Counted from the first letter of the stretch, positions 1 to 8,492 are shown. The stretch is 64,000 nt of DNA from Streptomyces sp. NBC_00102 (GCF_026343115.1 NZ_JAPEMC010000001.1:2294001-2358000), one strand, 5' to 3'. Program-made: numbers and translations. The notes: a model not told the origin generated them from the sequence alone.

Positions 1-2006
1 GAGGTGGCGGCCGCCTCGGCGCTCGCGGCGCGGGACGCCACGACGTCGCGTACGGCGTCGAGCACGCCCCGGTAGCCGGAACAGCGACAGAGGTTGCCGC
101 ACAGGGCCTGGCGCGTCTGGAGATCGCTGGGGGCGTGGTTGCCCTCCAGCAGGTCGTGGACGGTCATGGCCATGCCGGGGATGCAGAAGCCGCACTGGAC
201 GGCGCCGCACTTGGCGAGCGCGCGCTGCACGTCGGAGGGTTCGCCGTCGACGGCGAGACCCTCGACCGTACGGACCTCGCTGCCCGCGGTGGTGGCCGCG
301 GGGACGAGGCAGGAGGCGACGAGCCGGCCGTCGACCTGGACGTTGCAGGCACCGCATTCGCCCTGCGAGCAGCCGTCCTTGGCACCGGCCAGGCCGAGCC
401 GCTCACGGAGCACGTAGAGCAGCGACTCGCCGATCCAGGCGTCGGCGACCGGGCGGTCGACGCCGTTGACGTGCAGGACGTACGAGGCGCCGGGGTGCTC
501 GCTCGGCAGGTGTACGGCCTCCGGCTCGGGCAGAGCTCCCTCGGAAGCGAAACCGTCGGACACGAAACCGTCGGCGTGGCCCTCGGGCGCGAAACCGTCG
601 GCGTAAGCCTCCGGAGCGAAACCGTCCTCGTAGCCCTCGGGCCCGGACTCGGCGACCGGCGCCGGGACTTCGTCCTCGTCGGCGACCGGGACCGGGTCGG
701 TGTCGGCGGCGACCGCGGTGTCCGCCTCGTCCGTGGCATCCGGGACATCCGGGGTGTCCACCGCGTCCGGCGACTCCACGGCGGGCGCCCCGTCCGCGGC
801 CCCGGGGGCGGCCTCCGCCTCCGGAGCGTGTCCGGGCTCGTCCTCGGCCGCTCCCGGCGTGTCCGCGGCGGCCCGCACCGGGTCGTCACCGGCGTCCACC
901 GGCCGGCCGTCGGGCAGTTCGGCCGGGGGCCCGTCCTCCGGGTGAGCGTCCGCCCCGGGCGCCGGTACGGGTGCCGGCGCGAACTCCGGTTCGGGCCGCG
1001 CCTCCCGCCCGTCCTCGGCCCGGGGTTCGGGCACGGCGAATTCCTGGGTCGCCCAGGGCGCGGGGGCGCCGCCGGGGAGCGTGGCAGGCGGGGTGGCGCC
1101 GGAGTACCACTGGTCGAAGGTCCGGGAAGCGGCGAACTCACCGGACTCGTCCGGAAGATCCCCGTCCGCGACCGGGATCGCCCACTGGCCGGTGTGCCCG
1201 ACGGGCTCGCCGTGCCCGGAGAGATCCACGTGGCCGGTGTGCCCTGCGTGGTCCGAGAGTCCGGTGTGGTCCGTCTGTCCGGCGTGACTGGTGTGCCCGG
1301 CGTGGTCGGTGTGCCCGGCGTGGTCGGTGTGCCCGGCGTGGTCGGTGTGCCCGGCGTGGTCGGTGTGCCCGGTGTGGTCCGTGTGCCCGGTGTGGTCCGC
1401 GGTGTCGTGGAGGCCCTGGGTGCCGTGTTCGCCCTCGTAGGGCGGCTCGTAGGCCCCGGGCGCGGTGTACGGCGGGTACCCCTCGTGGGCCGGGGCCGCT
1501 CCGTAGCCGGAGTGCGTCCCGTAGACCGAGGTGTCGGGTCCGTACCCGCCGGAACCTGCCTGGTGGGTGTCGGGGCCGTCCGCCGCGCCGGTCCCGTCGG
1601 TGTTCTCGGTGAAGTTCCACTGGGCGGTGTGGTGCCCGGCCGACTGCTCGTACGGGGCGTACGGGCTCTGCTGGTTCGGGTCGGGCCAGTGCACCGCGCC
1701 GGGCGTGCCGGAGCCGTTCTCCGCGTAGCTCTGCCCGTCCTGCTGCGGCCGCGCGTTCCAGCCGCCGCCGGCGGCCGGGTCGTGACCCGCGGCGGGCGTC
1801 AGCGGCAGGATCATCGGCGGTACGTAGCCGTGGCCGGGAGCGGCCAGCGGGGCGTCGGCCAGGTCCTCCGGGGGGAGCTGGACGAAGGCCGTCGCGTCGG
1901 CGTCGTACTCGCCGCCCTGGCGGGTCGGCTGCCAGGACCCGTAACGCGGCTCGGGGTCGTACTCCCCCTGCTGTCCGTGCTGTTGGGGGTTGTTCTCGTT
2001 GCTCAC
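1..2006 (-). CDS. Xanthine dehydrogenase-type [2Fe-2S] subunit with long N-terminal extension (3' end off window)
   Basis: This is the iron-sulfur subunit of a molybdenum hydroxylase (XDH/CoxS family). It passes electrons between a molybdopterin subunit, presumably encoded just beyond the left edge, and the FAD subunit encoded upstream. The GTG start at 2006 overlaps the stop of the FAD gene (GTGA), which indicates translational coupling. Of 668 visible residues, the catalytic part starts only near residue 500. Cys546 begins the plant-type cluster (CSQGECGAC, then VASC), followed by the second cluster motif (CGFC then CRCSGY). The first ~490 residues are Gln/Gly/Asp/Pro-rich and look disordered. 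They contain a His-rich repeat (residues ~203-250) and an acidic DGFAPE-type repeat just before the domain. Family members are usually ~150-200 residues, so the extension is unusual. The C-terminus is cut by the window edge. Confidence 0.88.
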   Translation of the reverse strand, partial: MSNENNPQQHGQQGEYDPEPRYGSWQPTRQGGEYDADATAFVQLPPEDLADAPLAAPGHGYVPPMILPLTPAAGHDPAAGGGWNARPQQDGQSYAENGSGTPGAVHWPDPNQQSPYAPYEQSAGHHTAQWNFTENTDGTGAADGPDTHQAGSGGYGPDTSVYGTHSGYGAAPAHEGYPPYTAPGAYEPPYEGEHGTQGLHDTADHTGHTDHTGHTDHAGHTDHAGHTDHAGHTDHAGHTSHAGQTDHTGLSDHAGHTGHVDLSGHGEPVGHTGQWAIPVADGDLPDESGEFAASRTFDQWYSGATPPATLPGGAPAPWATQEFAVPEPRAEDGREARPEPEFAPAPVPAPGADAHPEDGPPAELPDGRPVDAGDDPVRAAADTPGAAEDEPGHAPEAEAAPGAADGAPAVESPDAVDTPDVPDATDEADTAVAADTDPVPVADEDEVPAPVAESGPEGYEDGFAPEAYADGFAPEGHADGFVSDGFASEGALPEPEAVHLPSEHPGASYVLHVNGVDRPVADAWIGESLLYVLRERLGLAGAKDGCSQGECGACNVQVDGRLVASCLVPAATTAGSEVRTVEGLAVDGEPSDVQRALAKCGAVQCGFCIPGMAMTVHDLLEGNHAPSDLQTRQALCGNLCRCSGYRGVLDAVRDVVASRAASAEAAAT
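1257..1400 (-). repeat. 18-bp tandem repeat encoding His-rich hexapeptides
   Basis: An 18-bp unit repeats in frame about eight times within the iron-sulfur subunit gene. On the coding strand it encodes variants of DHAGHT/DHTGHT, giving two His per six residues. The central copies are nearly identical (period exactly 18 between 1293 and 1383), and the outer ones have diverged. The pattern fits slipped-strand expansion within a coding region. A metal-binding role is plausible but inferred. Confidence 0.85.
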
Positions 2007-2899
2007 GACAGTGCCCTCCCCAGCGCGCGCCGGGCCAGCGCGGCGACGGTGCGCCGCAGGTGCAGAACGGCGGGTGGCAGCGGTGGTGGTGCCTCCCCTT
2101 CGGCCGACGGTACCTGGTCCGGGATGCAGGCCGCGGCGACGTACTCGCCGAAGGCGGCCAGCGCGTCCGGGGCCAGACCGCGCGCGCCGTCCCAGTCGAT
2201 GAGCGAGGCGATCCACTGCTCGGCCTCCAGCGGGCGCAGCGGCATCGGCGCGATGGCGCCGACCGCGCACCGCACCCCGCGGCGGGCCGGGTCGAGGACG
2301 ATCGCGACGGAGGCCACGGCCCGGCCGGGTCCGGTGCGTCCGGTGGCCTTGAGGAAGACCTGGGGGGCGTGCAGCAGCGGGACCCGGACGAAGGCGATCA
2401 GTTCCGCGGGTTCGAGCAGTTCACGGCCGGCGAGCAGATAGGAGACCGGCATCTCGCGGCGGCGTCCGCCGGGGCCGGCGATGACCAGCTCGGCCTCCAG
2501 GGCGGCCAGCACGGGCAGGGTGTCGCCGCTCGGCGCCGCGCTCGCGATGTTGCCGCCGAGGGTGCCGGCGTTGCGGATCTGGGGCGGGCCCGCTGCGCGC
2601 GCGGAGGCGGCGAGGGCGGGGATCAGGGCGGCGAAGTCGGGGCGGCCCATCCGGGCGTGGGTGAGGCCGGCGCCGAGGAGGGCGTGGCCGTCCTGGTAGT
2701 TCCAGCCACGCAGCTCGCTGATGCGGCCGAGCCCGACGAGTCCCGAAGGGCGCAGCAGGCCCTGGTTGACGGCCGCCATGAGGTCGGTTCCACCGGCCAC
2801 CGGAACCGCGGCGGGCATGGCGCCGAGGGCTGCCACAGCCTCGTCGATCGATGCAGGCATGGTCACCGACTGCGTCGCCTGCGGTGCGTGCGTGGTCAA
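2003..2899 (-). CDS. FAD-binding subunit of molybdenum hydroxylase (CoxM/XdhB family)
   Basis: This is the flavin subunit (298 aa) of the same dehydrogenase complex; it takes electrons from the [2Fe-2S] subunit. Visible motifs are the AGGTDL FAD-diphosphate loop near residue 35 and RNAGTLGGNIA near residue 110, both diagnostic of the CO dehydrogenase/XDH flavoprotein fold. I chose the TTG at 2899 because a purine-rich stretch (GAAGGGG) precedes it and it gives the usual N-terminus TTHAPQ; an ATG at 2860 is the alternative. Its stop overlaps the GTG of the next gene, so the two are one operon transcribed leftwards. The substrate (purine or other) cannot be read from these subunits. Confidence 0.87.
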   Translation of the reverse strand: MTTHAPQATQSVTMPASIDEAVAALGAMPAAVPVAGGTDLMAAVNQGLLRPSGLVGLGRISELRGWNYQDGHALLGAGLTHARMGRPDFAALIPALAASARAAGPPQIRNAGTLGGNIASAAPSGDTLPVLAALEAELVIAGPGGRRREMPVSYLLAGRELLEPAELIAFVRVPLLHAPQVFLKATGRTGPGRAVASVAIVLDPARRGVRCAVGAIAPMPLRPLEAEQWIASLIDWDGARGLAPDALAAFGEYVAAACIPDQVPSAEGEAPPPLPPAVLHLRRTVAALARRALGRALS

Positions 2900-3281
2900 C
2901 CCAGCTGCCCCTTCCCGGTGTCCAGGCCCTCCGGCCCGTTCCGCCGTACGGTACGTGCTCACAGCCCGGACGTGGCAACTCTGGCACATCTTCCGGCGGC
3001 TCCGGCGCGAGGGTCCACGAAGGTTGTATCCGTCACCGAACGAACCGAAAATCCTGGTTCGTACTACTTCGGTACGGGGTGTGAATGGCCACTCCACGGC
3101 GCGTCGCGGACGGCCGCGCGCGGGCCCCCGGAGAGCCGTTCGTCCCAGACGGCACGCGGTGCGGGGCGGTCCCGCCCCCTCCACCGGCTCCGGGCCGAAC
3201 GCAAAGTTTCGGCCAACTCGTGTGCGGCCCGGGTGCCCCTCGAATCGGTCCTCCCGTACTCCCGTACTGCCCGACCGCCCA
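2900..3281. other. Upstream region of the dehydrogenase operon
   Basis: No convincing gene is present. The region should hold the promoter of the leftward operon. The only structured element I see is a 7-bp inverted repeat, ACGAACC/GGTTCGT, at 3040-3062, about 140 bases before the start. It could be an operator but has no assigned regulator. Confidence 0.35.
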
Positions 3282-3311
3282 CGGATTCCGCCCGGACGGG
3301 GACGGAATCCG
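3282..3311 (-). terminator. Hairpin after the GH20 gene
   Basis: A 9-bp perfect stem (CGGATTCCG/CGGAATCCG) lies 13 bases beyond the GH20 stop codon. There is no U-tract, as is usual for Streptomyces terminators. Confidence 0.6.
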
Positions 3312-3323
3312 GCGCGGGCGGAA

Positions 3324-5012
3324 TCACACGACCGGGGGTGCGCCCTCGATGGGGTGGCCGCCGATTCCGGGGCGGCGCTGCCACGGCAGCGGGCCGCCCG
3401 GCGGGCGGTACTCGACGCCCAGCGCGTCCAGCCGGGCGTAGTGCGCCTCCATGCGGGCCGTGAACCCGGCGAAGTCGCGTGCGGCGGGGGCGGGCAGCTC
3501 GCTCCAGGCGACCTCGGCGAGGGCGGCCAGGCGCGGGTAGACCTGGTAGTCGACGCGGCCCCGGTTGTGCATGACCTCGGTCCAGGCGTTGCCCTGGGTG
3601 CCGAGGACGTGCCGGGCTGCCTCCTCGGAGAGGCCCGGCGGCACCGGCTCGAAGCGGTAGACGTCCTCCAGGGTGCGGACGTAGCCGATGGGGATCGGTT
3701 CGTCGGGGCCGTCGTCCTGCCGGTAGTCGAGGTAGACCTGCTGCACCGGGCACATCACCACGTCGTGGCCGGCCTCGGCGGCGGCGATGCCGCCCGCGTA
3801 CCCGCGCCAGGAGGAGACGGCCGCACCCTCGGGCAGTCCGCCCTCCAGGATCTCGTCCCATCCGATGAGCCGGCGGCCCCGGGCGGTGAGCCAGCGGTCG
3901 AAGTGGCGGATGAACCAGGACTGGAGGCCGTCCTCGTCGCCGACGCCGAGCTCCTCGATCCGGGCCTGCGCGGCGGGGGATTCCTTCCACTCGTCCTTGG
4001 GGCACTCGTCGCCGCCGACGTGCACGAACGGCGAGACCTCGGCGGGGAAGAGCTCCAGGATCTCCTCGAACACGCCCTCGTAGAACCGCAGCACCGCCTC
4101 GGTGGGGGCCAGCACGTGGGTGCTGACGCCCCAGCGGTCCCAGGGGGTGAGGGCGGCGGTGTCGGTGACGTCGGTGTTGCCGAGTTCCGGGTAGGCGGCG
4201 ACGGCGGCCTGGGAGTGGCCGGGGATCTCGATCTCGGGGACGACCCGGATGTGCCGCTCGGCGGCGTACGCGACGATCTCGCGGATGTCGTCCTGGGTGT
4301 AGAAGCCGCCGTACGGGGTCTCGTCCCAGAGCTCGGAGGAGCGGTGGCCGTACTTGGTGCGGGAGCGCCAGGCGCCGCGCCCGGTCAGGCGCGGGTACCG
4401 CTTGATCTCGACGCGCCAGCCCTGGTCGTCGGTGAGGTGGAAGTGGAAGACGTTCAGCTTGTGCGCGGCCATCAGGTCGAGGTGGCGCAGCACGTCGTCC
4501 TTGGGCGTGAAGTGGCGGGCGACGTCGAGCATGAAGCCGCGCCAGGCGAAGCGCGGGGCGTCCTCGATCTCGACGGCCGGGACGGTGCGCGGGGCGCCGG
4601 GGGCGAGGGGGGCGCGGCGGAAGGCCCCGGGGCCGAGGAGCTGGCGGAGCGTCTGGGCGCCGCGGAAGACCCCGGCGGGGCTGCCGCCGGTGATGCGTAC
4701 GCCGCTCGCCGCTCCCGCGGTCAGCCGGTACTCCTCGGGCTCCAGGCCGGGGTCGGTGAGCAGCTCGACCGCCCCGGGGCCGCCCGCCCGCCCCGGGGCG
4801 AGCGGGAGACCGAAGGCGGCGCCGAGGGTGGACCGCAGCCAGCGTTCGGTGGACCCGGTGCCGGGTCCGGCGGCCAGGGTGGTGGCCGCGTCCATGACGA
4901 ACGGGGCGTCGTCGCCGGCGCGGGTGCGCGCGGGCGCCGGTACGAGTCCGAGGGCGGTGGCCGGGTCGGCGGGCGCGTCGGCGCCTTCCGGGGTGAGCGT
5001 GTCCGTGTGCAT
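3324..5012 (-). CDS. Beta-N-acetylhexosaminidase, glycoside hydrolase family 20
   Basis: This enzyme (562 aa) removes terminal N-acetylglucosamine from chitin or murein oligosaccharides by substrate-assisted catalysis. The GH20 signature HVGGDE gives the catalytic pair Asp335-Glu336. Other family landmarks are FMLDVARHF (~160), FHLTDDQGWR (~191) and PEIEIPGH (~259). The GH20b-like N-terminal domain covers roughly residues 20-145. No signal peptide or membrane segment is visible, so a cytoplasmic role on imported (GlcNAc)2 is likely. I chose the ATG at 5012 over the one at 5021 because AAGGA sits 7 bases before it. A DasR operator lies 39-54 bases upstream, which places the gene in the GlcNAc regulon. 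Confidence 0.93.
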   Translation of the reverse strand: MHTDTLTPEGADAPADPATALGLVPAPARTRAGDDAPFVMDAATTLAAGPGTGSTERWLRSTLGAAFGLPLAPGRAGGPGAVELLTDPGLEPEEYRLTAGAASGVRITGGSPAGVFRGAQTLRQLLGPGAFRRAPLAPGAPRTVPAVEIEDAPRFAWRGFMLDVARHFTPKDDVLRHLDLMAAHKLNVFHFHLTDDQGWRVEIKRYPRLTGRGAWRSRTKYGHRSSELWDETPYGGFYTQDDIREIVAYAAERHIRVVPEIEIPGHSQAAVAAYPELGNTDVTDTAALTPWDRWGVSTHVLAPTEAVLRFYEGVFEEILELFPAEVSPFVHVGGDECPKDEWKESPAAQARIEELGVGDEDGLQSWFIRHFDRWLTARGRRLIGWDEILEGGLPEGAAVSSWRGYAGGIAAAEAGHDVVMCPVQQVYLDYRQDDGPDEPIPIGYVRTLEDVYRFEPVPPGLSEEAARHVLGTQGNAWTEVMHNRGRVDYQVYPRLAALAEVAWSELPAPAARDFAGFTARMEAHYARLDALGVEYRPPGGPLPWQRRPGIGGHPIEGAPPVV

Positions 5013-5050
5013 GGGGCGCATCCTTCATCACACCGGCCGAAAACGGAACC

Positions 5051-5066
5051 ATTGGACTGGACCAAT
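5051..5066. promoter_or_regulatory. DasR-responsive element (dre)
   Basis: ATTGGACTGGACCAAT is a 16-bp near-perfect palindrome fitting the known dre consensus A(C/T)TGG-N6-CCA(G/A)T, bound by the GntR regulator DasR and released by GlcN-6-P. It is 39-54 bases upstream of the GH20 start. The site is seen directly; repression by DasR is inferred from the family. Confidence 0.8.
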
Positions 5067-5185
5067 TCGGGGGTGGACGGGGTGGCGGAAGACGCCACGC
5101 GCCGGACACGGCAGATCCCCGCGCCGCGCGCCGGGGCGCGTCACGGGGACCGTTGCTCGGGGAGTCGGGGAGTGCGGGCAGGACC

Positions 5186-5230
5186 CCGTTCCCCAGGGGC
5201 AGGAACCGGTTCCCCAGGGGCGGGAACCGG
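5186..5230. terminator. Tandem hairpin repeat after DUF3039 gene
   Basis: Two overlapping ~20-bp copies of CCGGTTCCCCAGGGGC plus GGAACCGG occur here. Each can fold, and the right-hand copy has a CCGGTTCC/GGAACCGG stem. It lies 10 bases past the DUF3039 stop and probably acts as its terminator. Confidence 0.6.
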
Positions 5231-5239
5231 CTGCCGGAC

Positions 5240-5527
5240 CTACTTCTTGTCCTTGCCGCCCTTGTCCTTGTCGCCACCGGCGCCCATGGACTCGTAGATC
5301 TCCTTGCACATCGGGCAGACCGGGTACTTCTTGGGGTCGCGCCCCGGTACCCAGACCTTGCCGCACAGTGCGACCACGGGCGTGCCCTCCAGGGCGCTCG
5401 CCATGATCTTGTCCTTCTGGACGTAATGGGCGTAGCGCTCGTGGTCGCCGTCGCCGTTCGACACCTGCGGTGTCGGCTCTACGAGGGTCCCCGTACCTGC
5501 CCCGCGCTCGGGCTCAAGAGTGCTCAT
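5240..5527 (-). CDS. DUF3039 family small protein
   Basis: This is a conserved actinobacterial protein of 95 aa with unknown function. The conserved centre (HERYAHYVQK, then VALCGKVW, then CPMC) has three or more Cys suggesting a small metal-binding knuckle, and the tail is a Lys/Gly/Asp-rich stretch. ATG at 5527 is preferred; an in-frame TTG at 5536 would add three residues, and no strong ribosome site distinguishes them. It follows the YqgE gene on the same strand with a 30-base gap. Confidence 0.8.
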   Translation of the reverse strand: MSTLEPERGAGTGTLVEPTPQVSNGDGDHERYAHYVQKDKIMASALEGTPVVALCGKVWVPGRDPKKYPVCPMCKEIYESMGAGGDKDKGGKDKK

Positions 5528-5557
5528 GAGCGCCAAGGGTACTGAAGTGCGGGGCGG

Positions 5558-6118
5558 TCAGTTGAGCGAAGGGTCGTCGGGATAGGTGGCGATCATGGCC
5601 AGTTCGCTGCGCTGGCGCCGCAGGACGGCCCGCCAGAGCTTCTCCGGCTGCGGGGAGGCGACGTCGCCGGGCTCCGAGTCGACCACGTACCAGGCGCCCT
5701 CCTCCAGCTCGGTCTCCAGCTGACCGGGGCCCCAGCCCGCGTATCCGGCGAAGATCCGCAGCGAGCCGAGGGCCGCCGCGAGCAGCTGCGGCGGGGCCTC
5801 CAGATCGACCAGGCCGATCGCGCCGTGCACCCGGCGCCAGCCGAGCGGGCCCTCGTCGCCGGGGATCACGGCGACCCCGAGCGCGGAGTCCAGCGCGACG
5901 GGCCCGCCCTGGAAGACCACGTCGGGCGCGCCCGACAGGCCGGCCCAGGGTTCGAGGATGTCGCCGACCTCCACCGGGGTCGGGCGGTTGAGGACCACGC
6001 CGAGCGAGCCCTCCTCGTCGTGGTCGAGGAGGAGCACCACCGCGCGGTCGAAATTCGGGTCCGCGAGGGCGGGTGTGGCCACCAGCAGCCGGCCTGTGAG
6101 GGAGGACACCTCGGTCAT
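5558..6118 (-). CDS. YqgE/AlgH family protein (DUF179)
   Basis: A 186-residue protein of the widespread YqgE/AlgH family, whose molecular function is not established. Family signatures are SLTGRLLVATPAL at the N-terminus, GVVLNRP near residue 42, and GYAGWGPGQLE near residue 130. The ATG at 6118 gives the canonical family N-terminus MTEVSSLTG; an upstream ATG at 6136 is possible. It is divergent from murA, sharing a 271-bp upstream region. Confidence 0.88.
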   Translation of the reverse strand: MTEVSSLTGRLLVATPALADPNFDRAVVLLLDHDEEGSLGVVLNRPTPVEVGDILEPWAGLSGAPDVVFQGGPVALDSALGVAVIPGDEGPLGWRRVHGAIGLVDLEAPPQLLAAALGSLRIFAGYAGWGPGQLETELEEGAWYVVDSEPGDVASPQPEKLWRAVLRRQRSELAMIATYPDDPSLN

Positions 6119-6389
6119 GGGGAGATGATCCCGCATCCGGGGCCCGCGCGGGGGCCGAGTACGCAGGCCCGTGCCCGGGACCGGGCGGCACGGATCGGGC
6201 GCGCGGGGGCACGGGGAGCGCACGTCCGGCCGCGCCCGCGGCGGTGACGCTGCGCGAGGCGCCGCGTGCGGAACGTGTCGCGACGGTTTCCTTACGTCCG
6301 TACGCGCCGCATCGCCTGCCGGGCGGGGGGTAGGAGGCCATTACCCTTTTCATCGGCCCCCTGCCCGACCACTCCGGAACGCGAGATTC

Positions 6390-7730
6390 ATGACCGGCAC
6401 AGACGATGTCCTGCTTGTCCACGGCGGCACCCCGCTGGAGGGCGAAATTCGCGTCCGAGGCGCCAAGAACCTGGTGCCCAAGGCAATGGTCGCCGCACTG
6501 CTCGGCAGCGGTCCCAGCAGGCTGCGCAACGTCCCCGACATCCGCGACGTGCGGGTCGTGCGGGGTCTGCTGCAGCTGCACGGCGTGACGGTGCGTCCGG
6601 GTGAGGAGCCGGGCGAGCTGGTCCTGGACCCGACGCACGTCGAGAGCGCCAACGTCGCCGACATCGACGCCCACGCGGGCTCGTCCCGCATCCCGATCCT
6701 CTTCTGCGGTCCGCTGCTCCACCGCCTCGGCCACGCCTTCATCCCCGGTCTCGGCGGCTGCGACATCGGCGGCCGGCCCATCGACTTCCACTTCGACGTG
6801 CTGCGCCGCTTCGGTGCGACGATCGAGAAGCGGGCGGACGGGCAGTACCTGGAGGCCCCGCAGCGGCTGCGCGGTACGAAGATCCGCCTGCCGTACCCCT
6901 CGGTGGGCTCCACCGAGCAGGTGCTGCTGACGGCCGTGCTCGCCGAGGGCGTCACGGAGCTGTCGAACGCGGCCGTGGAGCCGGAGATCGAGGACCTCAT
7001 CTGCGTACTGCAGAAGATGGGCGCGATCATCTCCATGGACACCGACCGGACCATCCGGATCACCGGTGTCGACAGGCTCGACGGGTACACCCACCGGGCG
7101 ATCCCGGACCGCCTGGAGGCGGCTTCCTGGGCGTCGGCGGCGCTCGCGACCGGGGGCAACATCTACGTGCGCGGCGCCCAGCAGCGTTCGATGATGACCT
7201 TCCTCAACACCTTCCGCCGGGTCGGCGGGGCCTTCGAGATCGACGACGAGGGCATCCGCTTCTGGCACCCGGGCGGCCCGCTCAAGGCCATCGCGCTGGA
7301 GACGGACGTCCACCCGGGCTTCCAGACCGACTGGCAGCAGCCGCTGGTGGTGGCGCTGACGCAGGCGACCGGCCTGTCCATCGTCCACGAGACGGTGTAC
7401 GAGTCCCGGCTCGGCTTCACCTCGGCGCTCAACCAGATGGGCGCGCACATCCAGCTGTACCGCGAGTGCCTGGGCGGTTCCGACTGCCGGTTCGGCCAGC
7501 GCAACTTCCTGCACTCCGCGGTCGTCTCCGGCCCGACGAAGCTCCAGGGCGCGGATCTGGTCATCCCCGACCTGCGCGGCGGCTTCTCGTACCTGATCGC
7601 GGCGCTCGCCGCCGAGGGCACCTCGCGGGTCCACGGCATCGACCTGATCAACCGCGGCTACGAGAACTTCATGGAGAAGCTGGAGAAGCTCGGCGCCAAG
7701 GTCGAGCTGCCCGGCGGAGCGCTGGTCTGA
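6390..7730 (+). CDS. murA: UDP-N-acetylglucosamine 1-carboxyvinyltransferase
   Basis: MurA (446 aa) transfers enolpyruvate from PEP to UDP-GlcNAc, the first committed step of peptidoglycan synthesis, in the cytoplasm. The substrate-binding Lys26-Asn27 (GAKN) is present. The catalytic-loop Cys124 lies in GGCDIGGRP, so the usual fosfomycin target residue is retained. Length and inside-out alpha/beta barrel repeats fit the EPSP-synthase-like family. The ATG at 6390 gives the standard short N-terminus. The gene is monocistronic, with a strong hairpin 22 bases after the stop. Confidence 0.96.
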   Translation: MTGTDDVLLVHGGTPLEGEIRVRGAKNLVPKAMVAALLGSGPSRLRNVPDIRDVRVVRGLLQLHGVTVRPGEEPGELVLDPTHVESANVADIDAHAGSSRIPILFCGPLLHRLGHAFIPGLGGCDIGGRPIDFHFDVLRRFGATIEKRADGQYLEAPQRLRGTKIRLPYPSVGSTEQVLLTAVLAEGVTELSNAAVEPEIEDLICVLQKMGAIISMDTDRTIRITGVDRLDGYTHRAIPDRLEAASWASAALATGGNIYVRGAQQRSMMTFLNTFRRVGGAFEIDDEGIRFWHPGGPLKAIALETDVHPGFQTDWQQPLVVALTQATGLSIVHETVYESRLGFTSALNQMGAHIQLYRECLGGSDCRFGQRNFLHSAVVSGPTKLQGADLVIPDLRGGFSYLIAALAAEGTSRVHGIDLINRGYENFMEKLEKLGAKVELPGGALV

Positions 7731-7752
7731 CGGTCCGGCCCGAAGATTCGTG

Positions 7753-7800
7753 AAGCCCGCCGCCCCGGCCCGCACCTCGCGGGACCGGGGCGGCGGGCTT
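7753..7800 (+). terminator. murA terminator
   Basis: A perfect 16-bp stem (AAGCCCGCCGCCCCGG and its complement) encloses a 16-base loop, beginning 22 bases past the murA stop and followed by TCGT. Confidence 0.88.
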
Positions 7801-7967
7801 TCGTGCGCCCGGGTGGGCACGCGCCGGGGCAGCTCCCCCGGCGCGGCCCGTGGCTCGTACACACGCACGACTCCCGGAACGCCCCTGACGGCCGCTGTGC
7901 GGCGCGGCGGGCCCCGGACGGCCGACGGGGACCGGTACGCGGCCGCAGGCCCGTACGGGCGCGCAGA

Positions 7968-7992
7968 GGGCCCCGGGCGGCGCCCGGGGCCC
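7968..7992. terminator. 11-bp perfect hairpin between convergent murA and hup
   Basis: GGGCCCCGGGC and its exact complement flank a 3-base loop. It lies between two better-placed terminators, so it may be a back-up terminator in either direction. The rest of 7801-8010 shows nothing else. Confidence 0.5.
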
Positions 7993-8010
7993 AGGACGGA
8001 CGCATATGCC

Positions 8011-8046
8011 GGAGGGCGGCCACCCTGGTCCGGGTGACCGCCCTCC
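8011..8046 (-). terminator. hup terminator
   Basis: Outer stem GGAGGGCGG/CCGCCCTCC with a further ACCC/GGGT inner pairing, 17 bases after the hup stop on the minus strand. Confidence 0.8.
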
Positions 8047-8062
8047 GATGCGCCTGTGGGAC

Positions 8063-8344
8063 TTACTTGCCCTTGGCGGCTTCCTTGAGCTTGGAGCCCG
8101 CGGAGACCTTCACGCTGTAGCCGGCCGGGATGTTGATCGGGTCGCCGGTCTGCGGGTTACGAGCGGTGCGAGCGGCACGGTGGGTGCGCTCGAAGGTCAG
8201 GAAGCCGGGGATGGTGACCTTCTCGTCGCCCTTGGCGACGATCTCACCGACGGTCTCGGCGAGCGCGGCCAGCACGGCGTCGGCGTCCTTGCGGGTCACC
8301 TCGGCACGGTCGGCCAGGGCGGCCACCAGCTCACTGCGGTTCAT
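8063..8344 (-). CDS. hup: HU family nucleoid protein
   Basis: A 93-residue histone-like DNA-bending protein. It starts MNRSELVAALADRAEV and has the HU signature GFLTFERTHRAARTARNPQTG, including the beta-arm tip that inserts into DNA. It lacks the long Lys/Ala-rich tail of the second Streptomyces HU (HupS type), so it is the short vegetative type. GGGAG is 8 bases before the ATG. A promoter and a perfect palindrome lie in the upstream region. Confidence 0.95.
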   Translation of the reverse strand: MNRSELVAALADRAEVTRKDADAVLAALAETVGEIVAKGDEKVTIPGFLTFERTHRAARTARNPQTGDPINIPAGYSVKVSAGSKLKEAAKGK

Positions 8345-8427
8345 GTTGTTACTCCCGTGTTCTTCTTGCCTGTGAGGCGTGAGATCGAAGCCGATGCTGC
8401 CAGGGCCCTCTGACAGTCCCCGGACCC

Positions 8428-8445
8428 GGGTCTGATGTCAGACCC
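8428..8445. promoter_or_regulatory. Perfect 8+8 inverted repeat in hup leader
   Basis: GGGTCTGA-TG-TCAGACCC lies just downstream of the predicted hup promoter. It could be an operator or a 5'-UTR hairpin; no regulator can be named. Confidence 0.5.
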
Positions 8446-8461
8446 TCGCGCCCGATTACGC

Positions 8462-8492
8462 ATCCTGCCCCCACCTGCGGCGGGAAAGCCAA
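8462..8492 (-). promoter_or_regulatory. Predicted hup promoter
   Basis: TTGGCT at 8492-8487 and CAGGAT at 8467-8462, spacing 18-19, resemble the principal sigma (HrdB) consensus. A leader of ~110 bases would follow. Confidence 0.45.
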
